This document shows, one piece after another, positions 8,331 to 17,160 of a stretch of 64,000 nt of DNA (its first letter is position 1; every line of letters begins with the position of its first letter). The stretch comes from Bacillus litorisediminis (GTDB lineage Bacteria; Bacillota; Bacilli; Bacillales; JC228), in NCBI RefSeq assembly GCF_022808645.1, contig NZ_JAKZKT010000012.1:1-64000 (forward strand), in the 5' to 3' direction. A program made the position numbers and the translations under genes. The notes beneath the pieces are model-generated. The model worked only from the letters and a program-made list of their open reading frames with translations. It had not been told where the DNA came from and did not search any database.

Positions 8331-8702
8331 CCAAATCCTTAATAGGGGGAGTGAATCTAACAGTCAATTGTAATGGTGAAAAGTGGAGATTAATGATAGT
8401 ACTTGATTATTTACTAAAAGAGCAGAAGATGGATTTGCAATTTTGTCTTGGGAAGATAGCAGTTTGAGTATCAATTAATATACATGGGAATTCATCCCGA
8501 GAAAAGATTTTCTAAAGAGCGATTTTATTAATACCGCTGAATTTTTTCGTGAATATGGATGGTAGTTTGGTTGAATTAAAATATCCTTTATTTAAGCGCC
8601 TCCACAATCAGGAAGGCTTTTTTATTTATCTTTAAAAACGCAAATCTTGTCAATAATCTTCTGAAATATTAGAATTGTACTTATTGTTCCCATAGGTTAT
8701 TT
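8331..8702. other. Gene-poor stretch, no intact feature seen
   Basis: About 370 bases between the GNAT remnant and the promoter of the PanE-like gene. All frames carry frequent stops. A short open piece (VLDYLLKEQKMDLQF, near 8400-8445) could be debris of another small protein, but I cannot assign it. No hairpin terminator with a clear T-run was found. Confidence 0.4.
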
Positions 8703-8730
8703 TTCACAGTTTCTTGTATAGTAGTATAAA
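8703..8730 (+). promoter_or_regulatory. Candidate sigma-A promoter of the PanE-like gene
   Basis: TTCACA, 16 bases, TATAAA followed by AT; the start of transcription would fall about 25 bases before the GGGGAAGGG ribosome binding site of the gene at 8763. The -35 box is only moderately good. Confidence 0.4.
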
Positions 8731-8762
8731 ATTTTTTATCACTACATAGGGGAAGGGTCAAA

Positions 8763-9680
8763 ATGGAAATCAAAACAGTATCATTTATTGGATTAGGAGC
8801 TTTAGGAATTTTATTTGGCCATCATTTATCTAAAATACTGCCAAAAGAAAATGTAAGAATCATAGCGGATGAAAATCGGATTCAAAAGTATAAAAGTGAA
8901 GGTGTTTATTGCAACGGAGAACGTTGCAATTTTAACTATATGTCGCCTGAAGAAGAGTGTGAACCTGCAGACTTGCTAATCTTTTGTGTAAAGATAAATG
9001 GATTGCGCAAAGCAATTGAGGCTGTCAAAAATCAAGTTGGAGAAAATACGATTATTTTATCTGCCTTAAATGGGATTACAAGTGAAGCTATTATCGGTGA
9101 GACTTATGGCATGAACAACATTTTATATTGTGTTGCCCAAGGTATGGATGCAGTTAAGGTTGACAATAAGCTTGCATATGACAACATGGGAATGCTTGTT
9201 TTTGGTGATAAGGAACCAGACATCATTTCTGAAAAAACTAAAGCAGTTGCAGACTTTTTTGAAATAACGGGTGTTCCCTATCAGGTGGATACCAATATGT
9301 CTAAACGGTTGTGGGGAAAATTTATGCTGAATGTAGGGGTGAATCAAACCGTCGCTGTATACCAAAGCAATTACGGTGAAATTCAAAAAGAGGGCCTTGC
9401 AAGAGACATGATGATTGCGGCCATGAAAGAAGTCATTGCAATTTCTGAAAAAGAAGGTGTCTATTTATCAGAAGAAGACCTGCATTATTGGCTTGATGTA
9501 TTGAGCACTTTAAGTCCAAACGGAAAACCATCGATGGCGCAGGATGTAGATGCAAAACGCTATAGTGAAGTCGAGTTGTTTGCTGGAACCGTGCTTGAAT
9601 ATGGAAAAAAACACGGGATTGCTACTCCTGTAAATCAGGAATTATATGACCGGATAAAAAAAATTGAAAGTGAATATTGA
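8763..9680 (+). CDS. 2-dehydropantoate 2-reductase-family protein (PanE/ApbA-like)
   Basis: A 305-residue NADP-dependent ketopantoate reductase-type enzyme. Visible: N-terminal Rossmann motif GLGALGILFG (residues about 10-19), LLIFCVKINGLRKAI (dinucleotide-binding domain), NGITSEA near residue 105, and in the C-terminal helical domain the family-typical SKRLWGKFMLNVGVNQT (near 180-196, carrying the catalytic lysine) and KPSMAQDVDAKRYSEVE (near 257-273, including the Ser/Asp substrate contacts). True PanE reduces 2-dehydropantoate to pantoate for coenzyme A synthesis; Bacillaceae often have several paralogues of unknown specificity and no pantothenate genes are nearby. The ribosome binding site GGGGAAGGG precedes the ATG at 8763. 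Confidence 0.85.
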   Translation: MEIKTVSFIGLGALGILFGHHLSKILPKENVRIIADENRIQKYKSEGVYCNGERCNFNYMSPEEECEPADLLIFCVKINGLRKAIEAVKNQVGENTIILSALNGITSEAIIGETYGMNNILYCVAQGMDAVKVDNKLAYDNMGMLVFGDKEPDIISEKTKAVADFFEITGVPYQVDTNMSKRLWGKFMLNVGVNQTVAVYQSNYGEIQKEGLARDMMIAAMKEVIAISEKEGVYLSEEDLHYWLDVLSTLSPNGKPSMAQDVDAKRYSEVELFAGTVLEYGKKHGIATPVNQELYDRIKKIESEY

Positions 9681-9813
9681 TTTAAGAAAAATTGGAGTGA
9701 ATCGTTCTTTTTGCAAAGAAAAAAGAAAGGGTGTTTAGTGAATCCTTGTAAGTCCCTTTTAGTGAATGGGTTTAAGTGCTATGGAGAAACTAATGTAAAA
9801 AGGGACGAAGTGC

Positions 9814-10344
9814 ATGGGTGAAATTGAACAGAAATTAATTGAATTACAAAATGAATACGCTCAATTAGCTTTAAAAAACTGGTTCACTTCATCTTTGTTT
9901 ACATGGGACTGGTGGTTCCTTGTTTAAGGTTTCATTGTACCATGGATCATTTTTTTTATCCTGTTAGACAGTAAAAGGGCTCTTCAAATCTGGTGTTTTG
10001 GATTAATCGTTATGGTTATCACCAGTTTTGCTGATGATCTTGGCAGTGAGATGGGGGCCTGGGTTTATCCGATTAAGCTTGTTCCATTTGGACTTTTGGC
10101 ATATCCTTTCGATTTTACCATTATTCCCATAACTTTTATGCTGATTTATCAATATTGTAGTAAATGGAGAACCTATATTATTTTTTTATTTTTTACTGCC
10201 TTTATATTTTCATTTATTGGTGAACCCCTTTCTGTTTCTCTTGGTTTCGTTACATATGTAAAATGGAGATACGTATGTTCTTTTGCCTTCTATATTGTAA
10301 CTGGATTAGTATCCAGGCTCTTTATAGAGAAAATATCAATGTAA
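9814..10344 (+). pseudogene. CBO0543-family membrane protein gene with one premature stop
   Basis: The frame from ATG 9814 reads MGEIEQKLIELQNEYAQLAL ... TWDWWFLV, then TAA at 9925, then continues in the same frame as GFIVPWIIFFILLDSKR and four further hydrophobic helices to a stop at 10344. Total length (176 codons), the WDWWF motif, the LDSKR loop and the LAYPFDFTIIPI segment agree with the CBO0543 family of small polytopic membrane proteins (function unknown), which are frequent in Bacillus. A single base change would restore it. GGGACGAAG upstream is only a weak ribosome binding site. A truncated product starting at an internal ATG (10012) is conceivable. Confidence 0.8.
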
Positions 10345-10372
10345 AAGAAGAATAGGAGATGGTTAAACATGT

Positions 10373-11209
10373 GTGGGATTTGTAAGTAAGCATATTGAAA
10401 GGGATTCTTTATTACCAAAATACAGAAATGAACTTCTGCATAAAGCAGTAGCGGATTTAAGTTCAGATCCTCATGTTTTGGCAATTTATTTGCATGGCTC
10501 GTTGGCTAAAGGAAATGAAGACCTGTATTCAGATATTGACTTACACACCATCGTTAATCCAGAGAAGAAAGCCGATTTTATTAGGGATAAACGGAATCGA
10601 TCAAGCAATTGGGGAGAGGTTTTATTTTTTGAAGGTAATTTAACATCACCAGTTATTGTGACTCACTTTCAATGTTTTGTAAAAATGGATAGCTGGTAGC
10701 ATTCACCTGAAGAAATAGAACCTTCCATCTGGTTAAATGGGATTCAAGTTCTTTATGATCCTAAAAATATCTTAAACTATGTGGTAAAGGAATCAGCAAA
10801 TATCGTTTATAAACCAACACCTGACGAGGTTGAATTTTGGCGAGGAAAAGTTCTTGCCTTAATACACGAAACCTACCGTGCCGTTATGAGAGGTGAACTC
10901 TACTACGCGTATTTTAACGTAGATCGAATCCGCTGGCTCATTGCTTATGGGTGGTATATGGAGATGGAGCAGCATTTAGATACTTCATATGGAGTTTGGT
11001 CCAAAGTTGAGGGGAAGAGAAGTAAATTAAGCAATCATCAATTGTCCTTATTAGAAAGTTGGGATTGCAGCAGAAACCCTAACGACATAATGAAAACTAT
11101 CAAATATATGATTCCGGAATTCTATAGATTAAATAAAGCTCTGAGTAATTTAGTGAATATGAATGATAATGAAGAGCAAATTAAAAAAATTTTTCAATTA
11201 GTTATTTAA
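10373..11209 (+). pseudogene. Nucleotidyltransferase (aminoglycoside adenylyltransferase-like) gene with one premature stop
   Basis: The first part contains the polymerase-beta-type nucleotidyltransferase motif LHGSLAKGNEDLYSDIDLH (G-S ... D-x-D, codons about 42-60), which binds metal and NTP. The frame is interrupted by TAG at 10697-10699 (after MDSW) and resumes in the same frame without other defects: SPEEIEPSIWLNGIQVLYDP, then a helical C-terminal domain (YAYFNVDRIRWLIAYGWYME) to 11209, 278 codons in all. It resembles streptomycin/aminoglycoside or lincosamide nucleotidyltransferase relatives. The 5' end is also uncertain: the AGGAG site serves ATG codons at 10359 and 10369 that run into stops in other frames, so a small indel may sit there as well. 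Confidence 0.75.
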
Positions 11210-11356
11210 AATTTCAAAAGAAAATAAAGAGGGTAAAGTATTCATGCAGCCAGATGCTTTTTAGGGTTGAATCTTGTAGATTAATAGAGGAAAACAGTGG
11301 ATAAAGCCGAATTAAATAGATGGTACATAATAAAATGTGAGAAAGCAGGTAATTAG

Positions 11357-11707
11357 ATGGGAAGAGTGATTGGATTTGAGCTCAGCAGTCAGGAACCTGA
11401 AAAAGCAGTGAAATTCTATTCTGAAGTGTTTGGCTGGGAATTTGCAGAACCGCACTGGGACTATTGGGCGGCTACTACTGGGAATGATGAAAAACAAGGT
11501 ATAAATGGAGGAGTAGGAAAGGGACCTATTGACCACCCTCATGGAACACGTATTCAAATTGAAGTAGATTCAATTGATGAAGCCATCTCAAAAGCTAAAG
11601 CAAATGGTGCCTTGGTTGTTCGAGATAAAATGGAATTCGACGAATTTTATTTGGCGTATTTAGTCGATCCTACGGGTCTGGGATTTGGTCTGATTCAGAA
11701 AAAGTAA
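11357..11707 (+). CDS. VOC (glyoxalase/bleomycin-resistance) family protein
   Basis: A single-domain vicinal-oxygen-chelate protein of 116 residues. Seen: FELSSQEPEKAVKFYSEVFGWEF at the N-terminus (beta-alpha-beta start of the fold), GINGGVGKG in the middle, and YLVDPTGLGFGLIQ at the end, matching the group of short VOC proteins annotated as glyoxalase-like. The typical metal-ligand glutamate at the end of the last strand is replaced (GFGLIQ), so catalysis is doubtful. It lies between the nucleotidyltransferase pseudogene and a terminator; the substrate is unknown. Confidence 0.8.
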   Translation: MGRVIGFELSSQEPEKAVKFYSEVFGWEFAEPHWDYWAATTGNDEKQGINGGVGKGPIDHPHGTRIQIEVDSIDEAISKAKANGALVVRDKMEFDEFYLAYLVDPTGLGFGLIQKK

Positions 11708-11821
11708 CTTTATCTTCAAAAAAAGGTCCTTTAGAGAAATTTACGTTAACCAATCTTTTGTAGGTACATGAAAAATTATTGTTAGACGGAAATTAAATCA
11801 AAGCAATGTTTAATAAAATGG

Positions 11822-11850
11822 AGCACCGCTGGCGAAGTGGTGCTTTTTTA
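11822..11850 (+). terminator. Rho-independent terminator
   Basis: AGCACCGCT, short loop, AGTGGTGCT followed by six T. It is about 115 bases after the VOC gene and before the DUF3231 gene. Confidence 0.75.
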
Positions 11851-11962
11851 GTTGTAAAAGTGACGTTTTTAAACTTTTTTAAATACATATAATTCGCAAA
11901 ATATGGAAGTATAGAGATTAGAAAAATAAAAAAAATTTTTTCGTTTAAAGGAGGGAATGTCG

Positions 11963-12973
11963 TTGGAGCAAGATGGAAAGGTGATAAAACTGACGGCAGC
12001 TGAAATATCTCAACTTTGGTCTGCCTACATGAATGATTCAGCATCAATATGCCAGCTTACGTATTTTTTAGAAAAAGCCGAAGATCAGGAAATTCGCACG
12101 GTGATTGAACAAGCATTGAGACTGGCACAATCGCATATCGATAAGCTGACGGAGATTATGAATAAAGAAAATTTTCCGATTCCATACGGTTTTAAATTAG
12201 AAGAAGATGTAGATGTAACGGCACCCAGATTGTTTTCTGATTGTTATGTATTAACTTATCTATCTCAGATGGGCAAGATTGGTTTAAGTGCCTATAGTTT
12301 GGGAGTTTCCTTAGCAGACAGATCCGATGTCTACAGTTATTTTGCAGAGTGCCTAAAAGAAAGTACAGACTTGCATAGACAAGCAAATGAGGTTTTACTG
12401 TCAAAAGGTCTTTATATTCGGTCTCCTTACCTCGAAATTCCGGAAAATATCGATTTTGTTAAAAAACAAAGTTTTCTTTCAGGCTATTTTGATAAAAGAA
12501 CATTGACTGCATTAGAAATCACTAATCTATTTGCTAATTTTGAGAGGAATGCTTTAGGAAATGCTACGCTTATCGGCTATAGTCAGGTAGCAAAATCTGA
12601 TGAAGTAAGGAAATATTTCAAACGAGGGAAAGAAATCGCAAAGAAGCATTGTCATATTTTTGGAACAATTCTTCGAAATGAAGACTTGCCTGCTCCTACT
12701 ACTTGGGATACTGAGGTATCTGATTCTACAGCATACACATTTTCAGATAAATTAATGATGTTTTATACAACAGCCTTAATTTCTCTGAGCATTGGATATT
12801 ACGGCGCAAGTGTGGCCGGAAGCCCAAGAAGAGATATTGGCACCAAGTATGCCGACCTGACAAGGGATATTCTTTTATATGCGGAAGATGGAGTCAATAT
12901 TATGATAAAAAACGGATGGCTTGAAGAACCGCCAAGGGCATTGGATCGGGATGAATTGGCGAAAAAAAAATAG
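11963..12973 (+). CDS. DUF3231 family protein (duplicated ferritin-like halves)
   Basis: A 336-residue protein of the Bacillus-specific DUF3231 family. It consists of two similar halves: residues about 5-165 (LTAAEISQLWSAYMNDSASICQ..., LFSDCYVLTYLSQMGKIGLSAYSL) and about 180-335 (LTALEITNLFANFERNALGN..., FSDKLMMFYTTALISLSIGYYGAS), each an all-alpha ferritin-like bundle. Both halves contain a histidine-bearing helix (SHIDKL; KKHCHIFG). Function unknown; members are often linked to spores in Bacillus. I prefer the TTG at 11963 (seven bases after AAAGGAGGG) over the ATG at 11957, which lies against the ribosome binding site. Confidence 0.85.
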   Translation: MEQDGKVIKLTAAEISQLWSAYMNDSASICQLTYFLEKAEDQEIRTVIEQALRLAQSHIDKLTEIMNKENFPIPYGFKLEEDVDVTAPRLFSDCYVLTYLSQMGKIGLSAYSLGVSLADRSDVYSYFAECLKESTDLHRQANEVLLSKGLYIRSPYLEIPENIDFVKKQSFLSGYFDKRTLTALEITNLFANFERNALGNATLIGYSQVAKSDEVRKYFKRGKEIAKKHCHIFGTILRNEDLPAPTTWDTEVSDSTAYTFSDKLMMFYTTALISLSIGYYGASVAGSPRRDIGTKYADLTRDILLYAEDGVNIMIKNGWLEEPPRALDRDELAKKK

Positions 12974-13018
12974 TGTATATTCTGATAACCACCTGAACTG
13001 CCCTAATTCTTAAATTAG

Positions 13019-13050
13019 AGGCTTGAGAATACACGGTCCCAAGCCTTTGT
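13019..13050 (+). terminator. Terminator between DUF3231 and the hpa genes
   Basis: AGGCTTG, 14-base loop, CAAGCCT followed by TTGTCTT. It lies between the convergent DUF3231 and hpcD genes and may stop transcription from both sides, though the T-rich side is on the plus strand. Confidence 0.6.
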
Positions 13051-13074
13051 CTTCGTGGTCATTATCTTTTAATC

Positions 13075-13455
13075 TTACTTAAATCTTCCATGAATATTTC
13101 CATACTTATAAGTTGGATTTACAAATTCATAAAGCTCTAGTGAAAGGGTGAGATACCTTTTTTCAAGCAGAGGGGAAAAGTGACCCTTTAATACTTCAAA
13201 CATTTCGTCACAGGCAGCTTTTTTATCAACACTCGATCGTCCATTTCCAATCTTTAGTGTGACATGGACAAAAGCATCGTCCTCGGTGCCATCTGCGATT
13301 CGGTAATTAGTCAATTCAAAGGCTCTTGAACGGATTCCCCCGATCGGGAAGATAGTTGGACGGGCAATCAGAACATCATGAAGCTTTTTTAAAAGTTCTG
13401 GGATTTGAGCTTCATCTTTTATGTTGTCAGTGTATTCAACTATAATATGTGGCAT
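13075..13455 (-). CDS. hpcD: 5-carboxymethyl-2-hydroxymuconate delta-isomerase
   Basis: A 126-residue tautomerase-fold enzyme that converts 5-carboxymethyl-2-hydroxymuconate to 5-oxopent-3-ene-1,2,5-tricarboxylate in the homoprotocatechuate meta-cleavage pathway. After removal of the initiator Met the protein begins with the catalytic Pro-1 (MPHIIVEYTDN), as required; the conserved IGGIRSRAFELTNYRIADG and FVHVTLKIGNGRS segments follow. The ATG at 13455 has GGGAGG upstream; longer frames would hide Pro-1 and are wrong. It is the last gene of the minus-strand hpa operon, 13 bases after the preceding FAH gene. Confidence 0.92.
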   Translation of the reverse strand: MPHIIVEYTDNIKDEAQIPELLKKLHDVLIARPTIFPIGGIRSRAFELTNYRIADGTEDDAFVHVTLKIGNGRSSVDKKAACDEMFEVLKGHFSPLLEKRYLTLSLELYEFVNPTYKYGNIHGRFK

Positions 13456-13468
13456 ACAATCAACCTCC

Positions 13469-14224
13469 CTATCTTTGAAAACAGTCGTCACTCACTATCG
13501 TATTTAGTAAACGGCCAATTCCTTCAATTTCTGATATTACTTCATCACCGGCATTCACTTTTGTTACGCCTTCAGGTGTACCGGTTAGAATAACATCTCC
13601 GGGATACAACGTCATAAAACTGCTTAAATATTCAATCAAGGAAGGAATATCAAAAATCATATCTTTAGTATTTCCTTGTTGCTTCAACTCTCCATTTACA
13701 TATGTTCGAAGAGAAAGATTCATAGGATCTTTAATATCATCACGATCGACTAACCAAGGTCCAATCGGGGTGCCAGTGTCTCTATTTTTAACTCGGAGGT
13801 TAGGACGGTAATAGTTTTCAAGATAATCACGTATCGCATAATCATTGGCAATGGTATATCCGGCTACATAGTCATAAGCATTTTCTTTTTTTACCTTCTT
13901 AGCATATTTGCCTATTACTACGGCAAGCTCACATTCATAGTGCATATGGGTAGCATCACTTGGTTTCTTGGTTTGCCCCAAATGACCGACCAATGTATTC
14001 GGGCCTTTCAAGAAAACAAGAGGTTCCTCAGGTGCCTGAAATGTTAGTTCTTTTGCATGATCTGCGTAATTTAGCCCAAGGGTGAAGACTGTTTGTGGCT
14101 CAACTGGGGGAAGCCATACAACATGTTCCTGCTCAACGATCCGTCCATCATTTAGCTGCAGCTTTCCATTTACTTCGACTGCATCATGAATGGCCCCAAA
14201 CACTGCCACTCTTGCCCGTTTCAT
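13469..14224 (-). CDS. hpaG: FAH-family decarboxylase/isomerase, HpaG C-terminal-half type
   Basis: A 251-residue fumarylacetoacetase-fold enzyme. Seen: TLGLNYADHAKEL (residues about 48-60), the metal-ligand block HYECELAVVIGK (ExE, about 95-106), GYTIANDYAIRDYLE, GPWLVDRDDI and the C-terminal TPEGVTKVNAGDEV. It corresponds to one half of the bifunctional HpaG/HpcE, which decarboxylates 5-oxopent-3-ene-1,2,5-tricarboxylate and isomerises the product. In enterobacteria the two halves are fused; here they are separate genes that overlap by four bases (ATGA), a translationally coupled pair. HpaH hydratase also belongs to this superfamily, so which step each half performs is inferred. Confidence 0.88.
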   Translation of the reverse strand: MKRARVAVFGAIHDAVEVNGKLQLNDGRIVEQEHVVWLPPVEPQTVFTLGLNYADHAKELTFQAPEEPLVFLKGPNTLVGHLGQTKKPSDATHMHYECELAVVIGKYAKKVKKENAYDYVAGYTIANDYAIRDYLENYYRPNLRVKNRDTGTPIGPWLVDRDDIKDPMNLSLRTYVNGELKQQGNTKDMIFDIPSLIEYLSSFMTLYPGDVILTGTPEGVTKVNAGDEVISEIEGIGRLLNTIVSDDCFQR

Positions 14225-15012
14225 AGATTTACACCCCCAATTAATTGTCCCTCGGAAACAATCCGATTTTCCAAAGCGCCGATTCCCTCAATTTCAATTC
14301 GAACAAGATCGTGATCTCGAACAACAGGAGCATTTTCCGGAACCCCAACTAAGAGTACATCTCCTTCATAAAGGGTCATAAATTCGGTGACATCTTGTAT
14401 AAGCTGAGGGATCGGACGAATTAAATTAGCGGTATTATTTTCTTGTTTAAGTTTACCGTTTACATACACCCGAATCGAAAGTGCGTCTGGATTTAAAATT
14501 TCATGTTGTTCCACAATCCAAGGACCGATTGGGCAAAAACCGTCTCGTGCTTTTTGCTTGACGGCTGGTCGGAAATAGCTTGTATGGGGAACACTGATAT
14601 CGTTAACAATGGTATAGCCTGCAATATAGTCAATCGCTTTTTCTTTGCTCACCCGAGTGGCCGTTTTTCCAATTACGATTCCTAATGCAGCCCCAACTTC
14701 AAGCTCTTCTAAATCAGAAGGAAGTGGGATATTTACCCCAGAGCCAAGCCATGTGTTTTTTGGTTTAATATAAAGAATAGGGGCTTTAGGAGGTTGGATG
14801 TAAGGCTCTTGAAAAAGTGTATCTCCTAAAGTCTCAATATTCCCCTGATAGTTTAATAGAGTTCCATACACAGTTCCTGAAGTAGGAACATCCCAGTTAA
14901 CCTGATCCAATCTATAAGTTTTTCCATTTAATTCAAATTCTTCATTAATAGGATCTACAGAAGCCTGTATCATTTGTAATCTGCCCGCTAATCGAAATAT
15001 AGCTGTGGTCAA
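14221..15012 (-). CDS. FAH-family enzyme, HpaG N-terminal-half type
   Basis: A 263-residue fumarylacetoacetase-fold protein resembling the N-terminal half of HpaG/HpcE: YIKPKNTWLGSG (residues about 80-91), the ligand block LEELEVGAALGIVIGK (about 100-115; the first acidic position of the usual HxExE is shifted), GYTIVNDISVPH, RDGFCPIGPWIV and a closing IEGIGALENRIV. It is the first gene of the three-gene minus-strand operon (this, hpaG, hpcD) and overlaps the next one by four bases. The start is TTG at 15012 with AAGGAG nine bases upstream. It may be the isomerase/decarboxylase partner or could supply the otherwise missing hydratase step. Confidence 0.82.
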   Translation of the reverse strand: MTTAIFRLAGRLQMIQASVDPINEEFELNGKTYRLDQVNWDVPTSGTVYGTLLNYQGNIETLGDTLFQEPYIQPPKAPILYIKPKNTWLGSGVNIPLPSDLEELEVGAALGIVIGKTATRVSKEKAIDYIAGYTIVNDISVPHTSYFRPAVKQKARDGFCPIGPWIVEQHEILNPDALSIRVYVNGKLKQENNTANLIRPIPQLIQDVTEFMTLYEGDVLLVGVPENAPVVRDHDLVRIEIEGIGALENRIVSEGQLIGGVNL

Positions 15013-15161
15013 TTGGATTCACTCCTTATGACTTATTAGAAAAATCCTGTATAAAATCATATGAGATATAAAAGGATGATTCGAATTATTAGTAAAATTA
15101 TGATTGATTATTTTTCTTAAATTTAGTAGACAAAGATTTAGAAAATGGACACTCCCAAGAT

Positions 15162-16058
15162 TTACAAGCAAGTTTTTTGAGTCTCAAATGTTTTTAATAA
15201 AAATTGGGCACTCTTCGAAAGATACCGGTCTTTTAGCCAAATGACAGCTGATTCAGATAAAAGTGCAGAATCATAGATTTCAACGGTTATTGTTTTTTTA
15301 GTAGGAAACGTATAAAGAGTTGATTTTGGAACAAGGGTAACTCCTACACCAGCGTCGACCAGTGCCAAGAGCATCGCAGCATCCGGACAGTCACAAGCGA
15401 TTGTCGGATAAAATCCATGCCGTTTACATTCATTAATAACCATTTCAAATTGTCCGAACCCGTTAATCCGATGAAGCAGCAATAATGGAAATTTTTTTAG
15501 TTCTTTCATCGAAATGGCTTTGGCAGAGGATAGCTGATTTTCCCATTGTTTCGGAACAACGGCAACATACGGTTCATTTGGAAGTGGAATCATGGAGAAT
15601 TCCTGGGTGTTTAGCGGAAGTCGTACAATCGCAAGTTCAACTTCCCGGTTGCGAAGCAGTTCACTTACATAGAATGTGTCACCTTCACGCAATTGAAAGG
15701 ATACATTTGGGTAGAGCTCCCGAAATTGCCTAATCTTATCGGGCAGATGGGAAAAACAAGTTTTGACAGAGCCAATGGCCAATACCCCGCGAAGTCCTTC
15801 GCCCGTTTCTTTTACTTCTTGTTTCGTTTCTTCCAATTGAGTGAGAAGATGACGGGCACGCTGGTATAGGAGCTTTCCTGCTTCCGTTAATTCCAGGCTG
15901 CGGCCATTTCTTTCAAGGAGGGTCACACCCAATTCTTGTTCGAGCTGTTTTAATTGTTGACTGAGAGGGGGCTGTGCCATATGGAGTTTTTTTGCGGCTC
16001 TGGTGATTTGTCCTTCTTGGACAATCGTACAAAAATAAAACAGCTGTCTAATGTCCAT
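15162..16058 (-). CDS. LysR-family regulator of the 4-hydroxyphenylacetate genes
   Basis: A LysR-type transcription factor of 298 residues: winged HTH at residues 1-60 (MDIRQLFYFCTIVQ, ITRAAKKLHMAQPPLSQQ, LERNGRSLELTEAG) followed by a periplasmic-binding-like effector domain. The ATG at 16058 is set by GGAGG seven bases upstream and by the usual N-terminus of the family; longer frames add a non-homologous tail. It sits between the two arms of the hpa cluster and is divergent from the aldolase gene with 157 bases between starts, the classical LysR arrangement. I infer that it senses a pathway intermediate such as 4-hydroxyphenylacetate or homoprotocatechuate and regulates both arms. Confidence 0.88.
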   Translation of the reverse strand: MDIRQLFYFCTIVQEGQITRAAKKLHMAQPPLSQQLKQLEQELGVTLLERNGRSLELTEAGKLLYQRARHLLTQLEETKQEVKETGEGLRGVLAIGSVKTCFSHLPDKIRQFRELYPNVSFQLREGDTFYVSELLRNREVELAIVRLPLNTQEFSMIPLPNEPYVAVVPKQWENQLSSAKAISMKELKKFPLLLLHRINGFGQFEMVINECKRHGFYPTIACDCPDAAMLLALVDAGVGVTLVPKSTLYTFPTKKTITVEIYDSALLSESAVIWLKDRYLSKSAQFLLKTFETQKTCL

Positions 16059-16215
16059 AGCAGACCTCCAATCCATATATATTTCATATGGAAAACCAAC
16101 AAAATAGATATTTTTTATATAGAGTATCACATGATACAGTAAAAATGAAAGGGTTTTCATAAAATTTAAAATTATCATTCATTACAAAAATGAATAAAAG
16201 GAGTGCTTTGAAATC
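16059..16215. promoter_or_regulatory. Divergent LysR-aldolase control region with an inverted repeat
   Basis: This A/T-rich interval separates the LysR gene from the hpa plus-strand operon. It holds an inverted repeat ATTCATT-ACAAA-AATGAAT (16177-16195) just upstream of the aldolase ribosome binding site (AAAAGGAG) and a pair of related inverted blocks, TTTCATATGGAAAACC near 16080-16095 and GGGTTTTCAT near 16150-16160, that could be the LysR-binding half-sites. No clear -35/-10 pair was fixed. Confidence 0.45.
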
Positions 16216-17130
16216 ATGGAAAGATATGAGGAAGCAAAGCAAAGATTGAGAGGCTCAATCGCCCCTATTGTTACGCCGTTTTTTGAGGATTTTACACTGG
16301 ATTTAGAGTCCCTTGAAAACCTGATCAGCTGGCATATTGAAAGTGGGAGCCACGGCATTTCAGTTACCGGTACGACTGGTGAACCAAGCTCGCTAACATT
16401 AGATGAACGGATTAGGGTGATGGAAAGGGCATTAAAGGCAGTGGATGGCCGTGTTCCTTTCGTCCCAGGAACAGGTTCAACCAACCATGAAGAAACCCTT
16501 TATTTAACGAAAAAAGCTGAGGAAATGGGCGCCGATGCTGCTCTCGTGATAGTTCCTTACTACAACAAACCTTCTCAACACGCTCTCTATAAACACTTTA
16601 AAGCAGTGGCTGACTCCGTAAGTATTCCCATCATTGTCTACAACATTCCTGGCCGTACAGGTACCAACCTCGAAGTTAAAACATTAGCTCGTTTAGCAGA
16701 AGATTGTCCGAACATCATCGGTGTCAAAGAATCAAACAAAGACTTTGAACATGTAAATCGCGTGTTATTAAATTGTGGCCGTAATTTCAACTTGTATTCA
16801 GGCATTGAGCTTTTATGCTATCCGATGCTTGCTATTGGCGGAGCAGGTTCTATAAGTGCAACAGCTAATATTGTACCTGATAAAGTGGCTGAACTCCATG
16901 ATGCCTGGTTTAATGGCAATCATAAAAAAGCGCTGGAACTGCACTATGAACTTATGCCTTTAAATGATGTTCTCTTTAGAGATACGAATCCGGCCCCTGT
17001 TAAAGCCGCATTAGGCATGCTCGGAAAAATTAAACCTGTTTTACGATTGCCGATGGATTTACCTGCAAAAGAAATACAGGCAGAAGTGCGTCAAGTATTA
17101 AGCCAATATACAGAAGTTCCAGTAGAGTAA
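16216..17130 (+). CDS. DapA-family pyruvate aldolase in the hpa cluster
   Basis: A 304-residue class I aldolase of the dihydrodipicolinate synthase/N-acetylneuraminate lyase family. All core residues are seen: GTTGE (phosphate/pyruvate contact), PYYNKPSQ, YNIPGRTG (catalytic Tyr and carboxylate-binding Arg) and the Schiff-base lysine in GVKESNKD. True DapA makes lysine precursors, but here the gene leads the hpa plus-strand operon and no HpaI-type aldolase is present, so I infer that it cleaves 2,4-dihydroxyhept-2-ene-1,7-dioate to pyruvate and succinic semialdehyde. AAAAGGAG precedes the ATG. The next gene, hpaE, begins 30 bases after the stop. Confidence 0.85.
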   Translation: MERYEEAKQRLRGSIAPIVTPFFEDFTLDLESLENLISWHIESGSHGISVTGTTGEPSSLTLDERIRVMERALKAVDGRVPFVPGTGSTNHEETLYLTKKAEEMGADAALVIVPYYNKPSQHALYKHFKAVADSVSIPIIVYNIPGRTGTNLEVKTLARLAEDCPNIIGVKESNKDFEHVNRVLLNCGRNFNLYSGIELLCYPMLAIGGAGSISATANIVPDKVAELHDAWFNGNHKKALELHYELMPLNDVLFRDTNPAPVKAALGMLGKIKPVLRLPMDLPAKEIQAEVRQVLSQYTEVPVE

Positions 17131-17160
17131 AAATCTTCATTTCGAAGGAGGGAGCATAAA

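Noticed and set aside
9721-9780. Direct repeat TTTAGTGAAT before the CBO0543 pseudogene
   Set aside because: Only two short copies 24 bases apart; no mobile element or array context.
4982-10699. Programmed stop-codon readthrough in the interrupted genes
   Set aside because: No shared context follows the stops (next bases G, A, A, G, C), no stem-loop of the selenocysteine type is seen, and neighbouring intact genes end with the same stops; independent mutation is simpler.
10373-11209. Active aminoglycoside-resistance gene
   Set aside because: The frame contains a TAG after about 108 codons and the 5' end is irregular; it cannot yield a full enzyme.
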